This document shows, one piece after another, positions 52,113 through 64,000 of a stretch of 64,000 nt of DNA (within the stretch, counting starts at the first letter, position 1; every line of letters begins with the position of its first letter). The notes under the pieces were generated by a model, which ran no database searches, was not told the DNA's origin, and saw only the letters and a program-made list of their open reading frames with translations. This stretch comes from Branchipolynoe longqiensis (lineage: Eukaryota; Annelida; Polychaeta; Phyllodocida; Polynoidae). The DNA is taken from assembly GCA_030323885.1 (NCBI GenBank), contig CM059190.1:101168483-101232482 (forward strand), read 5' to 3'. The position numbers and the translations under genes were made by a program.

Positions 52113-52445
52113 AGTTTGTTTTATTTAACGACACCTCTAGAGCACATTGATTTTTATCAACGGCTATTGGACGTTAACCATATGGTCATTCTGACATATT
52201 TCTTTGTGGAGGAAACCTGCTACCGCCACATAGTCTACTCTTTCTGATAAGCAGCAAGGGATCTTTTATGTGCACTTTCCCACAGATAGGACAACACATA
52301 CCACAGCCTTGGATGAACCAGTTGTGGACCACTGGTTGGAACAGAAAATAGCCCAGACTGCAAATGGGTTCACTGAGCAGGATTCGATCGGATGACCCAA
52401 ACCTTCACAGGTGGATACGCTACCGCCTGAGCTACGTCCCGCTCC
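52113..52445 (-). mobile_element. tRNA-derived SINE family D (mollusc-type), ~14-bp TSD
   Basis: The - strand begins with a tRNA-like head (gggacgtagctcaggcggta, then atcgaatcctg) and ends gttaaataaaacaaact. Flanked by ggtatttcataggaa (52098-52112) and ggtatttcgtaggaa (52446-52460). Body phrases tagagcacattga and gggatcttttatgtgcac are shared with 63738-64000. Confidence 0.85.
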
Positions 52446-52599
52446 GGTATTTCGTAGGAACACGCTCAAATTAATAATACATTTTGATACCAAATCTTGA
52501 GTTGAATGAGCTTCGAGACCTTGGACATGGCAGGAGGGGTGCTATGTAGAAATTGTAAGTAAAATTAGTGATTACATATGCACTGACCTCTTAGGCAAA

Positions 52600-52880
52600 G
52601 AACCACATAGACAGGTGTGCGTTGATAGGGTGATTGCATCACGGAGCCTAGGTTAGTTGTATCGGTTAGCACGCTAGCCCCGAGATGGTAAAAAGTATGG
52701 GTTTGAATCCTGCTTCATGCGTATTATTCTCCACTTTCATCACCCCCCCCCCCCATGACACTGGTTCCGTGACCAGGATCCTGTATAAGCTACATGCTGT
52801 ATGATTGTTGACCTACCCTGTGTATGTATATGTAAGTGCATTGTCTGTATCTATGTAGCTGTAAGCATTAAATGGCTTTA
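52600..52880 (+). mobile_element. SINE family C, sense copy
   Basis: Leader ccacatagacaggtgtgcgt, head gagcctaggttagttgtatc ... gggtttgaatcctgc, C run (52742-52754), then gacactggttccgtgaccag and tgtatgtatatgtaagtgca. Same order as 20227-20553. Confidence 0.75.
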
Positions 52881-53459
52881 TGGACGTAAATCATTTTAAA
52901 GACTTCCAATGGAACAGTTACAAAACTTTCAAGATAAACTCCATGCACATTTAAATCAACCAGCCTAGGCCAAAGCAGACCGATGCCACATTGGGGTCAG
53001 TGTTGCCATTCCTTTCCGTCCCCCAAACAAACATACACTGTAAACTCAACCAGTAGCGGCCAACTAGACCAAAAAGCCCATCTACAACAGAATGAGCCTG
53101 GAAATGATTCTAGTTGGATCCTACTGAGGTACATAATTAATCAATATTAACCTACTTACTAACTCAATACGCCCCACCTGAGATTACCATGAACACCAGT
53201 TCAATCACAAAGGCCCACCCTATATCCCACCATCACCCTTTCAATGAGTATGTTACCACTAGAAAGATAATCAGTTATGCCCCACCCCCTAGTAACTCTT
53301 ACCATGCTCGTCTAACATAGTGACCTCCCTGTATATGTTTCTTTTTTTTCTGTTATCTTGTTCTTTACATATCATTTATGTACCGATGTTTTGCATATTT
53401 CCCTGTAATTGTCTCTATATATTGTTGTAGATTTGTTTACTGTGTAGTAGCAATTGTCA

Positions 53460-53710
53460 TTTGGCCTGGAAGACATTCGTCATTTTCATCAATGACATGC
53501 CAGAAATCGTATCATGTGGGATAAAATTATTGCAGATGACGCAAAGATCTACAGAACTGTGAATTCCACGGAAGACATTGCTGATCTGCAAAAGGACCTG
53601 GTGGAAATGGGAAAACTGGGCCAAGCAGTGGCAGATGAAGTTCCATCTGAATAAATGCCAGGTCATGCGAATAGGGAGACACCACCCAGACTATACATAT
53701 GTTATGCATG
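53460..53710 (+). mobile_element. Non-LTR retrotransposon RT fragment (CR1/Jockey-like)
   Basis: Over two to three frames it reads VIFINDMPEIV, FADDAKIYRTVNSTEDIADL and KCQVMRIGRHHPDYTYVM-like residues, i.e. RT motif C (F/YADD) and its downstream region. About 250 bp, frameshifted; the rest of the element is not present. Confidence 0.7.
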
Positions 53711-54289
53711 ATAATTCTACCATTTCCCATTTTCAGCACCCCACGATATAAATACACTGCTCACAAGCCAGGTTTCATAGGCTAAATGGGATATGTCCAC
53801 AAGTGTGAGATAAATTCAACAAAATTGGTGATACTGTTTATTATTTAATACTTTTTCTTTAGGCAAAAATTACTTGAACATATAGTTTCCTTATGTTAGT
53901 TGGCACATCTGGTTTATACGGCACATAACACTGCCATCAATGGCACTTAACAAATCGATAGTTAACAATAAGAGGGCAGGGACACTGCATAAAACCTTTT
54001 ATAATAAAAATGAAATAGAGAAAAAATAAGAAACAACTTCAGTTAAACCTTTTAAAGGAAAAACGCTGTCTATATATGGAACACACTTATGCGACAAACC
54101 AGTCAACTTCCAATACCGATATTCAGAATTTTGCTGGTACCTCAGGAAGGACTGAAGCTGCGAACCAGCACACCAGGGCCTCGGACTCGACTCAGAATCA
54201 GCTCCGTGACGTCTTTTTGCCTTATTTGCGTTCAGGGTACGCCTCCGAGTCGTCTCGGAGACATCTCCCTTTTCAGACTGGAGACAAAA

Positions 54290-54430
54290 AGCGCCTGCAA
54301 AATGGCTGCCGAATTCAGTGGGTTTCAGCCAATCAGAGCTCTTCTTTTCCATTGCAAATGGCTTCCCCCTATGGGGGTCGGTCATTTTCGAGGCAAACGA
54401 CTGCTTTTGATGTTCTGACTAGCGTGAATT
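54290..54430. repeat. Inverted relative of the 46480 block
   Basis: cagccaatcagagctcttct, ttccattgcaaatggc and ccctatgggggtcggtcatt correspond in inverse order to the block at 46500-46590. The open frame across it (54076-54516) has no recognisable domain. Confidence 0.5.
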
Positions 54431-54585
54431 TCTCAGAGATGCCTCCAAGGCATACCTTGAACCCGGCCCGGGTCACAGCTATATTTTACATGGCGGAAGG
54501 TTCAGTGAGATGGTGAATGAATACCATGATACAGGAAGTGTTTTATCTCATGTGAAACATTTTCCAGGCTAATTTCACTGCAATC

Positions 54586-55136
54586 TAAGCCGTGTTTACA
54601 TGGGCGATTTAAAACGTTTCATATGAAACCACTTGCCTAGATCGACACACATTTGGCGTGTAAACGCGACTCTGAGGCATTTTAGGGCTGAATCGCTTCA
54701 TATGAAACGGTTCATCTATACCACCTCGGGAGGTGGTTTATATGAAGCGATTCAGCTGGTTCCCGGGTGGCAATAGTGTAAAATAGTGATGCTCGCCGGC
54801 TACAGATGCAGCTATAACTGATCGCTGGTGCCCGGCAGTGTTAGGGCCCGATTAGGCCGAAATCTAGTGAATGCGATCATATTTAACAGAATTACAGACT
54901 CAAATAATGAAATTTAATTAAATTAACCTTAAATTCCAAGCGATATTAGCATAGCAGCTACATCTGCGTCGAATCGACGTGTGTAAACTAAACAAAATAG
55001 CAGTGCTTGCCGGCTACAGGCGCCTGCTTGTTCCCGACACACTTTCAAACTCCGCCGTGTAAACACGCATCTAAAACGCTTCATATGAATCGCTTTGTCT
55101 AGATCGTTTCACAATTCCCCGTGTAAACACGGCTTA
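54586..55136. mobile_element. Foldback MITE family I, copy 2, with inserted 185-bp-type unit
   Basis: Ends taagccgtgtttacatggg and the complement of taagccgtgtttacacggg. An internal palindrome (gctgaatcgcttcatatgaa ... ttatatgaagcgattcagc) is centred near 54730. 54785-55035 carries a unit of the 185-bp family (aatgcgatcatatttaacag). Confidence 0.75.
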
Positions 55137-55451
55137 TATGAGAAACAAATATATGCCAATAACCCTACCAAGTTTGGTCCTTAGGAAGTACAAGGTGTAA
55201 AGTGTGTTTGAAAAATAAGATCTGTAGTAAAGAATAGTGCTGTGAATGGGAAACTCCCTAACTTCCGGTGTAAGCTGTAGCTGCGACCCGGCATGCTGGG
55301 TCTGAGCTAGTCTTTACTGAGGGACCAACAGAATTCGGAATACTCGTATTAAGACGCTAACCCTTCCGATACATTATTTTACAGAGATGTCCTATTTCAG
55401 GTGGTCACATGGTGCTACCTCCATAGCCTTCACAGCTCTTACTGAATGACA
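55137..55451. other. Intergenic, nothing recognised
   Basis: No open frame, repeat or RNA gene that I can support. Confidence 0.4.
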
Positions 55452-55918
55452 CCAAGGCCGTAATCGATTAACACGACCCGGGCGACTCGGGTCACCTGAG
55501 TCGTCAGAATTTCAAATAGAACACCGCGAGTGAAGACGAGAAATACACGTGCCGTGTGCAAAACAACCCGACCCCAATAACCCACCTCTTGGCTGAGGTT
55601 TGCAAGGAGCGATGACGTCACATTTGCGCTGGTACCGTCCTGCAGCATAACAGCCACCGGTACCAGTCATACATATTTTTTTTTGGTAATAACATAGATT
55701 AATGAAATGGAAATATCACTAAACTTTGCCATCATAAAAATAGTTAAATCATATTTTGCTGTAATTATATCGGCTACTAAAAAAACTAATAAAACGCCAC
55801 CATTTTTGTCACCCGAGCGTGGAGAAGCTTATTCGATTATTTGACCCGAGTCTGCAGGATGTGCGCATGCGCCAAAAAGTGGCTCGGGTGACCAGAGTCG
55901 ATTAATCGATTACGCCCC
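55452..55918. mobile_element. MITE family J, inverted copy
   Basis: Starts ggccgtaatcgattaacacg and ends cgattaatcgattacgcc. Collinear (inverted) with 49147-49610 over the whole length. CCA occurs on both sides, so the target duplication is 3-4 bp. Confidence 0.8.
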
Positions 55919-56257
55919 ATGTGGTTTGTGATCATCGATTGTCTATTTACAAACATTGAAGGGACAGTTACAATGGTGACTGACCGGTCAATATTTTGAC
56001 ACTCGTGATTTAACGAGTATAAAACCATGATTTATAGCCATTAGGTAACATTATTTCTCTTCGCGCAGCTATTCATATGTATTGAGTGTTCACAAACACA
56101 TAATTGTAATATAAAACTATAAATTACCAGCTAATTCTTAGGTACTTATCTATATACACTGGGAGGAAGAGACCAGTTGGGTTTGAAGGCCAAAGACTTG
56201 AAAGATGGTGGGGGGGTGGGGTGTGGAGAGTGGCAGACCGCTGCCATGGACTCTGTA

Positions 56258-56575
56258 TATTGTTTGTTGTTTTACATTCTAGTAACAATCAGGACGGGTC
56301 CGACTTGTGACAGTACATACTCATGGCGACTTTATAGTGCTGCCTCACTGTGAGACCAGGCTGCTGGCATCATGACCCGATATCCCAGTCACATTATCCT
56401 GATACTGTGCTAACTAGTACATGTCCTATCCTAGTAATGCTGAACCCCAGACTAGATAGCAACAAGTATCAATTTTGTAAGTCATTGGTTTGACTCAACT
56501 GGGATTAAAAGTCCCGACCTTACTCATGGGAAGACTGCGCTCTACCGTTTCGGCCACGGCGTCCGGTCCTCTTTA
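56258..56575 (-). mobile_element. SINE family A2, antisense
   Basis: Tail gttgttttacattctagtaa, body, and A2 head (ctctaccgtttcggccacgg in antisense). Confidence 0.75.
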
Positions 56576-57207
56576 TAGTCTGGGTTGTCCTTTAAAGGCT
56601 GAGCACCTGATCCTTTCCTGGTCTGAATCTGATCCTTAGTCACAAATGCGAGGTTTGGGGGAATATTTCAATGAGGGTTACATTTCTCACTACTGTAGTT
56701 AGTACCTGCCTTCAATTTCAAAGGACAGCTCCGCAACCAGACCAATGTTGTCCTGTTATATCAGGTGTCCTGTCACCGCGTGTGAGTAATAGTGGTTTTA
56801 CGCCATGTCAGCAGCAGCAAAGTCCACATTCATGGCAGCGTCATTGGGTGGCGGAACAATCCAAGGAGACAAAAACAGTTTGAACATTGACAGATTGTTC
56901 GCACATGGCGGGCGTTCGCTGATTACAGGGCGCGCTGAAGACAGGGACTGCTGCACCAACTTTGTAAACCACAACAAAACTACTTATCCAATCATGGCGG
57001 ACATTTACATTGTTATAGATGAGTTGATTGCTGTAGTTTTCATCATAGATTTCCAGCACATGCACATTGCTTGGTTGGCAGAAAAAAACAGCAGGTATAA
57101 GCATAGTCGATAATATCAGTAGCTGGCTTAGAATTAGGGTTCTGTGACTTGATTTATTTAGGCCTCTCTATTTATTATATATATAATGTATGTAATATAT
57201 ATAATAT
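56576..57207. other. Unassigned; accidental frame
   Basis: Two overlapping frames (56671-56883, 56805-57113) show no domain, no good coding signal and no clear splice partners. I leave them uncalled. 57180-57207 is (at)n. Confidence 0.4.
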
Positions 57208-57390
57208 ACAAAATTGCAGTGCGCGAGTGACAGTATTTCGCACCACTGGTAGGGTTGGGGGTGGTGGCACCACCTGGCCCAACTATAAAAAGGGGTCACC
57301 CGTAAAGTAGTACACAACATATGGCTGATCATTTAGGGAACATTCCCTTTGTGTTTTTATACTCATATAATTCTTATACATCACATATAT
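57208..57390. repeat. Dispersed repeat F in an (AT)n tract, copy 2
   Basis: cagtgcgcgagtgacagtat, gggtggtggcaccacctggc, aaggggtcacccgtaaagta in the same order as 13421-13610; again bounded by TA-rich microsatellite. Confidence 0.65.
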
Positions 57391-57649
57391 ATATATTAGA
57401 TATATAATAAATAGAGAGGCCGAAATATATATATATATTTATATATTCCTTTACTTATTCACAATGTTGAAAGCATTGGACAGCAATATCCAGTGACAAA
57501 AGCACGCCAAACAGATTTAATGATTCAGTACATTAGCCAATATGCAAAAAAATAGGGTTTTCCTGATCCATCTGTATCCTAATATGAAACAAGTCAAATC
57601 AGATACATAAATATAAAGATGTCTATTTGAAATTCACCAGCATGTTCAT

Positions 57650-57995
57650 CCAACGTTATGTACATTTATTTCCTGGTAATACGCCAATCGGTTTGTTGGC
57701 GTATTACCAAAAAAAATCATGCAGGACTGGTTCTCATAGCTGTGACCCTACAGGACAGTACAAGGACAAATGTGACGTCATCGTTCCTAGCCACCCCCAG
57801 CCAAGACGTGGGTTACTGGGGTCGGGACTTTTGCACAAGGCACATGTTTTTCTCGACTCCACTCGATGTGTTCTATTTGAAATTCTAGCAACTCGGGTGA
57901 CCCGAGTCTCCCGTGTCGTGTTAATCGAATACGGGCCCAGGGGCAAACGGAGGGAGAGGGAGGTGGGGTGGGGGTTCTGGTTGTCCGGAACCCCC
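57650..57995. mobile_element. MITE family J, left-truncated copy plus shared flank
   Basis: From cgtattaccaaaaaaaatca to gtgttaatcgaatacggg, followed by cccaggggcaaacggaggg. The flank is shared with 58835-58890, so this copy and the next are part of one segmental duplication. Confidence 0.7.
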
Positions 57996-58369
57996 CCCCA
58001 TTTACAGTTGACCCTCATTATAACCGACACCTGACATTCTCTGTATAATCAGTGGATTATGATTACCACAGATCGCTTGTAAATTGTTCTGGGTTATGGT
58101 TCTCAACCAATGGTTTGATGTATTTATTCATATTTCACAGAAAATATTGCAGTCACACGCATTGACAAGAAATATGAGTTGAAATGTAGTGCATTTGGCA
58201 ATTTGTCCTAGTTTGACATCATAAAATATGATCAATTTAATTGAAGTATTGCTCTATTGGTTTCTATGCAAAATGGCGCCCACCTGCTTTGTTTTGCCAA
58301 ACAGGGTTATTCCTAGTGCAAGTAACGTGACAGTGACGTCACTGGTCGTGTTTATAGATCACCCAGGGC

Positions 58370-58835
58370 GTATTCCATTAATCAACTCGGGTCACCCAAG
58401 CCACTTTTTGGCGCATGCGCACATCCTATGACTTGGATTGAATGAACGAATACGCTTCTCCACGCTCAGGGTGGAAAAAATGGTGGCTTAATCCAAAACT
58501 TTAAAAAAAAATTTAATAACCGATATAACTACAGCAAAATAGGATTTAAAGTATTTTATGATTGCATAGTTTAGTTATATTTCCATTTAATTAATCTGGG
58601 TTATTACCATAAAAAACACCATGTAGGACTGGTTCTGGTAGCTGTTACCCTACAGGACGGTACAAGCGCAAATGTGACGTCATCGTTCCTAGCCACCCCC
58701 AGCCAAGACGTGGGTTACTGGGGTCATGGCTTTTGCACACGGCACATGTTTTTGTCAACTCCACTCGATGTGTTCTATTTGAAATTCTAGCAACGCGGGT
58801 GACCCGAGTCGCCCTTGTCGTGTTAATCGAATACG
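58370..58835. mobile_element. MITE family J, complete copy
   Basis: Starts ggcgtattccattaatcaac, ends gtgttaatcgaatacggcc; CCAG on both sides. Confidence 0.8.
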
Positions 58836-58889
58836 GCCCCAGGGGCAAATGGAGGGGGGGGGCTTCTGGTTGTCCGAAAAAAACCCACA

Positions 58890-59752
58890 CCCCAAAAAAA
58901 TCAGAGTATACTATATTACTATTTAGTAGGATCTCGATCTATCAGTTAATAATTAAAATGGGAATTTTATTAATTAAATACCATACATTAAACCTGTTTA
59001 TTATCAAATAAATTATACCATTACATACTTACAATGTACTCTTAACCCTCCATTTATACCTGCTTACAGGCCTGCCATTTTTTGGAGAGAAAAAACTTCC
59101 TGACCATCTTCGTTTGCCTCTGTGACCGCCGTATTGGAACATATTCAGCTGTACACAACCTAATATACAAACAAGTGTATCAATCAGTCAGCCGTCACAT
59201 TGAACAGGAAAGGCTAAGTAGCATGCAATCAGGAATGCAATTAGATTGCCATTATTCTCCTTCACCTTTGTGGGCATTTTATTGCCACAAGGCCTTTCTT
59301 TCTCTCTAAAAATAAATAAATTAAGAAAAGAAACTCAACCAATCATCAGCCGGCATAGTTCAGGCAACTACCGTTTGATTCTTTAACGATTTAATTCAGT
59401 TAAGTTACTGCTAAATGTTCATCTACCAATTCAGCCGATTTGGTGGGAGATCTCCCTAAAATACAGCAAAATAATCCCAATCTCCAGATTTGAATTTGTA
59501 ATCTCCCACCAAAGAATCATTTTAGCTTCGTAAAAAGAAAAGGAAAAAAGAGTGATGAATATTTTGAATCAGAATGCACCATTTTATAGCTTCTCTTTTA
59601 AAAAACATTTTCGGAGCCCTCTGCTGGGGGGCAACCCCCCTCTCCTTCAGCCACGCTATTTCTCCCTATTTACAATTTGTGTATTAGGGAGATCTTCCGT
59701 ACTCACACTCTTGGCACCTCTGCATCATTATATAATCGTAGTGAGATACAGT
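58890..59752. other. Intergenic, nothing recognised
   Basis: AT-rich. A short frame at 59082-59309 has no domain. 59440-59530 contains a small inverted repeat (ggtgggagatct / aatctcccacc). Confidence 0.4.
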
Positions 59753-60370
59753 TAACCCTCATTATTACCGACACCTGACATTCCAAACACTTCTATGTCA
59801 CAAAGTCTCCATTAAATGGAAGGTAAGAGTAGTGTAGGCAGTAAACAATTATTTTTGTTAAAGCGCCAGAGGAGGCTTTGTCATAATACCATAGCAACAT
59901 TCTGTGATAACCTCTTCTGGTTTTCCTCTTTTGTCATGAATTAAAACTCTACCACTGTGTTCCACAGTCCATGTGCTAGCCCATCTACTCGCTATTTTGT
60001 GGTCTACGCTAACGCCCCCCCCCCCCCCCCCCCCCCGCCCCAACCTCCTCCAACTAACAACTTTCGCTTTTTGCATCTTTGTTTCTAACTCCCAGGAAAG
60101 ATTGTTGAAAGAAATCCCCGTATTTTCCTCATACCACCGAGAAGTGTCCTCACAGGCCGTGTCATCGAGGTTCACACGTATAGCTAGTTAACGTAGTTTT
60201 ACATTCGATACGTTCTAAATCACCAACATTGGACCAACCTAGCTTAGCGATGAAAAGATAGTCAATATGACTAATTGTGATAGGAAAATAAAATACTTGT
60301 TTACTAACATCAATAATAATATGAGGATGTCCGTCTGAACGCGATAACATTAAGTCAAGGTTTGACTGTA
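59753..60370. mobile_element. Possible Tigger/pogo-like MITE
   Basis: Left end acagttaaccctcattatta; right end is the complement of acagtcaaaccttgacttaa. A similar left end lies at 58010 (acagttgaccctcattataa). Contains a ~22-C run at about 60016-60036. Confidence 0.5.
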
Positions 60371-61798
60371 CAATTACAATTAAAAGCTCAAGTCACAAAT
60401 AGTCGTACTTAGGCATGTTGCCATGGTGATGTCATCCTACATTCTAAACATATAGCATCCCATCAGCAAATGCGATAAATCAACTCGTCAAGGGGTATAG
60501 CCAATAATTTCCCTTCATAATTAAGTTCAAATTAACAAAACTAGTTTCAGTTACCAGTAAATTAATATATTTAAAAAGTCATATAATTAACCATTCTATT
60601 TTAAATTACCAATACAAAAATAATATTTTATTATACATGATCATACACTCATGAACACTTTTTTGTTGTTATAAATAATATTGTCACATCATTTAAAACC
60701 GATGACCAGTTTTTCTTAGTTGTTGGTATATCCTGTCCACGATTGACTCACAAAGAAATAGGGAGAAATAAAAGAGGAGCGAGTAGGAACATTGATGAAT
60801 TAGCTATGTTCTATTCTATATCCACCAAAAGTATTATCAAAATGTTTCCTATATCCTCATCATTATTACTACATTATACACTTAATGCAAATGTGGGCCA
60901 TTCTCTGAAACTGGGAACCACATATATTTTGTTTGAACGATACAATGGTGATAATTAAAGTTAATGTTACCTCGGGGTATGTCAGAAATACTATATGTAT
61001 TTTTATCTATCCACAGAATATATCAGAAGTATGTACATATGATTTTGCGCTAAAGTGAAAATGTAGATATCAACACCATGCATTTACCCACATCTTTAAA
61101 AACTTTTTTCTTGAAAGACAATCGTTTATTTCTGCTGAACTGTGATCAATCAAATCATGTTGTGTATGTTAAAATGATGTTCTGGATGTGCGTTGAACTC
61201 TGACACATGCACAACATATACGCCTTCATATGAACATGGATTCTGCTATTATTTGGAATGTTTTCACATTTGGTCTCCATGTCGCATTTTGCTGCCCAGT
61301 TTCAGAGAATGACCCACGTACATTAATTAATCACTGTGTTCAAGATAACCCCTGTTGAGCAGACACGTTTGATTTCCCCTGTTCCTCTGTAGTTGATGTG
61401 TTAATTATCCCATTTCCCATGAAGTCGCATAAGTGCTGGCTGCAGGAAACCATGGCAACACGCAAGCGGTGTCATAGCAACAAAATGCCGGTGTCATTGT
61501 TTGTTGACAGTTGCCAGCGCAGGCCGTCTGTGTCCGGTTTGTGTCCGGATGGAAGGATGACATGCCAGAAAAAAGTCCTGTAAATGGCAAAAACGTTGTT
61601 TTAATCTAACTAAACTTATATATTATGTGGCGACTGAGGATGTTTGTTTGTTGTTGCTTTATGTCCGAGCAGTCAGACGGATGAGGAAGAAGTACAGGAC
61701 TGAGAAGTGTACACAATTGTCTTAAGTGGGGCTAGTGTCGAAAAACTGTTGTAACTGGAGCTAGTTTTGAAAAGTGTCATTAGCAGAACTAGTGTCGA
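60371..61798. other. Intergenic, nothing recognised
   Basis: No gene found. 61735-61798 shows loosely repeated 'agtgtcgaaaactg' motifs which continue after the SINE at 62135. Confidence 0.4.
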
Positions 61799-62134
61799 TT
61801 GGTTGGTTGTTGGAGTTTTACATCCTGGCAACATCTAAGGTCATATCAGGACGGGTACCGACTTGTGACAGTGCACACTCATGGTGACTTCATAGTGCTG
61901 CCCCACTGGGAAATCAGGCCACCAGCACCATGACCCGATATCCCACTCAGTCACATTATCCTGATGCTGAGCTAACCAGTCCTTGCCCTATCCTGTTAAT
62001 GGCAAGCGCCAACCTAGGAAGTGACAAGTATCAATTTTCTAAGTCACTGGTTTGACTCAACCGGGAATTGAACTCCCGATATCCCACACGGGAAGCCTGT
62101 GTTCTACCGATTCGGCTACCAGGCCTAGTACATG
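61799..62134 (-). mobile_element. SINE family A2, antisense, complete
   Basis: Tail ttggttggttgttggagttt, full body and A2 head (accgattcggctaccaggcc in antisense). AGTGTCGA at 61791-61798 and 62135-62142, although the motif is also common locally. Confidence 0.82.
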
Positions 62135-62439
62135 AGTGTCGAAAACTGTCGTAAGTGTAAAAAATGCTGTAAGTGAGATAGTGTAGAAAACTCATAAGTA
62201 GCACGAGTGTTGAGGTTTGCTGTAGGGATAATGGTTAATTGACACAAAATTATATTTTCTTATATATGCTCATGTACAGAATACTACATAATGAAGAGTC
62301 TGTGTATTGAGCTATAAGACATAAGATTTAGTATGGAAAAGATATGACACTGACAGAAATTGTTCACATATGCTTACAGTGCGACAATGTAGCTATGTCC
62401 TTGATGTATATATTATAAGTGTGTAGGTGACACAAACAG

Positions 62440-62510
62440 AAACACACACACATAATACACACACACATAATACACTCACATAATACACACACACACTCTA
62501 TTAATAGTCA
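62440..62510. repeat. (CA)n-rich microsatellite
   Basis: acacacac / cataatacac mixture. Confidence 0.85.
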
Positions 62511-62629
62511 CTTGTTGTACCTCTCTAAATAGAAAAAAGTTCACAACCCTTACCGGCCATTTGTAAGTCCCAGGAATGTCTTCCAATTTTGAAGAGCACC
62601 AAAGCTGTAGGGGTTCCTATAACGCTGAG

Positions 62630-63672
62630 GAAATGAAGAGTAGACACGCATGAACAGGGAGTAAATAACACAGAAACCACAGGTCACTAAGGAAGTGAAG
62701 AGTAGACGCACATGAACACGGAGTAAATAACACAGAAACTACAGATCACACAGGAAGTGAAGAGTAGACGCACATGAACAGGGAGTAAATAACACAGAAA
62801 CCACAGGTGACTAAGGAAGTGAAGAGTAGACACGCATGAACAGGGAGTAAATAATGCACTAACCACAGGTCACTAAGGAAGTGAAGAATAGACACGCATG
62901 AACAGGGAGTAAATAAAGCACTAACCACATGTCACTAAGGAAGTGAAGAGTAGACGCGTATGAACAGGGAGTAAATAACACAGACACCACAGATCACACA
63001 GGAAGTGAAGAGTAGACACGCATGAACAGGGAGTAAATAACACAGAAACCACAGGTCACTAAGGAAGTAAAGAGTAGACACGCATGAACAGGGAGTAAAT
63101 AACGCACTAACCACAGGTCACTAGACGTGTATGAACAGGGAGTAAATAACACAAGACACCACAGATCACTAAGGAAGTGAAGAGTAGACACGTATGAACA
63201 GGGAGTAAATAACACAGAAACCACAGGTTACTAATGAAGTGAAGAGTAGACGCACACAAACAGGGAGTAAATAACACAGAAACCACAGGTCACTAAGGAA
63301 GTGAAGGGTAGACGCACATGAACAGGGAGTAAATACACAACACAGAAACCACAGGTCACTAAGGAAGTGAAGAGTAGACACGCATGAACAGGGAGTAAAT
63401 AACGCACTAACCACAGGTCACTAAGGAAGTGAAGAGGAGACACGCATGAACAGGGAGTAAATAACGCACTAACCACAGGTCACTAACGAAGTGAAGAGTA
63501 GATACGCATGAACAGGGATTAAATAACACAGAAACCACAAGTCACTAAGGAAGTGAAGAGTAGACGTGCATGAACAGGGAGTAAATAACACAGAAATCAC
63601 AGGTCACTAAGGAAGTGAAGAGTAGACATGCATGAACAGGTAGTAAATAACACAGAAATCACAGGTCACTAA
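62630..63672. repeat. Minisatellite, 62-bp unit, about 17 copies
   Basis: Unit aaggaagtgaagagtagaca + cgcatgaacagggagtaaat + aacacagaaaccacaggtca, repeated every ~62 bp with acaca/cacta variants and one shortened unit near 63120. The apparent proteins on the - strand (YSLFMCVYSSLPV) come from the repeat. Confidence 0.95.
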
Positions 63673-63737
63673 GGGGCCGTCCAAAGTTGTCAATATTTTT
63701 ACGGTCTACTATGTTTCAGACCAACCACCTCCAAAAA

Positions 63738-64000
63738 AGGAAAGTTTGTTTTATTTAATGACGCCTCTAGAGCACATTGATTTTTATCGTCGGCTATTGG
63801 ACGTCAAACCTATGGTCATTCTGACATATTTCTTTGGAGGAAACCCTGCTGCCGCCATATAGGCTACTCTTTCTGATAAGCATCAAGGGGTCTTTTATAT
63901 GCACCTTCCCACAGACAGGACAGCACATACCACAGCCTTTGATGAACCAGTTGTGGTGCACTAGTTGGAACGGAAAATATCCCAAACTGCAAATGGGTCC
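63738..64000 (-). mobile_element. SINE family D, copy 2, runs off the window
   Basis: ggaaagtttgttttatttaa, tctagagcacattga and gggtcttttatatgcacctt, in the same order as 52113-52445. The head would lie beyond 64000. Confidence 0.85.

Noticed and set aside
54076..54516. 146-aa frame as a host gene
   Set aside because: Overlaps a dispersed repeat shared with 46480-46620, shows no domain, and has an equally long frame on the other strand.
56671..57113. Two overlapping frames as small genes
   Set aside because: No recognisable motif, no splice partner or promoter signal; coding status cannot be supported.
62746..63476. Repeated cysteine-rich 'proteins' (LFTPCSCVSTLHF)
   Set aside because: The 62-bp repeat is not a multiple of three and frames switch between units; no start context or splice logic.
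62630..63672. CRISPR-like array
   Set aside because: Regular repeats but no unique spacers; a simple tandem minisatellite in animal DNA.

Overview
The window is nuclear DNA of an invertebrate animal, most probably a mollusc (gastropod-like). Coding exons are short and separated by long introns with GT-AG borders. Two conserved metazoan genes can be assembled exon by exon, and most of the rest is transposable-element debris. The mollusc guess rests mainly on recall: the tRNA-derived SINE at 52113-52445 and 63738-64000 looks like one I associate with snail genomes.

Layout. (1) 178-1274, + strand: the last two exons of an unrecognised Q/H-rich protein whose 5' part lies outside the window. (2) 1.3-15.8 kb: no gene. 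It holds a purine-rich 133-bp minisatellite, minisatellites with 46- and 43-bp periods, SINEs, very short 'solo tail' retro-insertions and two copies of a hAT-like MITE. (3) 23112-16445, - strand: TMEM127 (three exons, 361 aa, four membrane segments, PPxY-type C-terminus), followed by a broken second copy of its last exon. (4) 23113-23847: a 735-bp divergent promoter interval. (5) 23848-46078, + strand: MED28, the Mediator head subunit (five exons, 216 aa, polyQ insertion), followed by two more copies of the end of its last exon. (6) MED28 intron 1 (14 kb) is a nest of TIR elements and 180-215-bp repeats. It also holds an apparently intact Ty3/Gypsy retrotransposon (31657-36422) with 116-bp LTRs that look identical and a 5-bp target duplication. 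Intron 2 holds an RTE-like LINE, and intron 3 a decayed DIRS-like element with long hairpins. (7) 47.4-64 kb: no host gene seen. It has an I/Nimb-like LINE cut by a MITE, more SINEs and foldback MITEs, a small RT fragment and a 62-bp minisatellite.

How the parts relate. TMEM127 and MED28 are head to head and probably share regulatory DNA. Both have their terminal exon tandemly duplicated, and only the gene-proximal copy completes the full protein. The SINE families are modular: tRNA-like heads combine with at least two alternative 3' tails, and each tail can form a small hairpin. Tails of 47-61 bp are also found alone, and four of these are flanked by clear target-site duplications. They therefore look like genuine tiny retro-insertions. 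This is the most novel-looking pattern in the window.

Limits: all splice sites, repeat borders and family assignments were read by eye. No alignment, RNA or database evidence was available.
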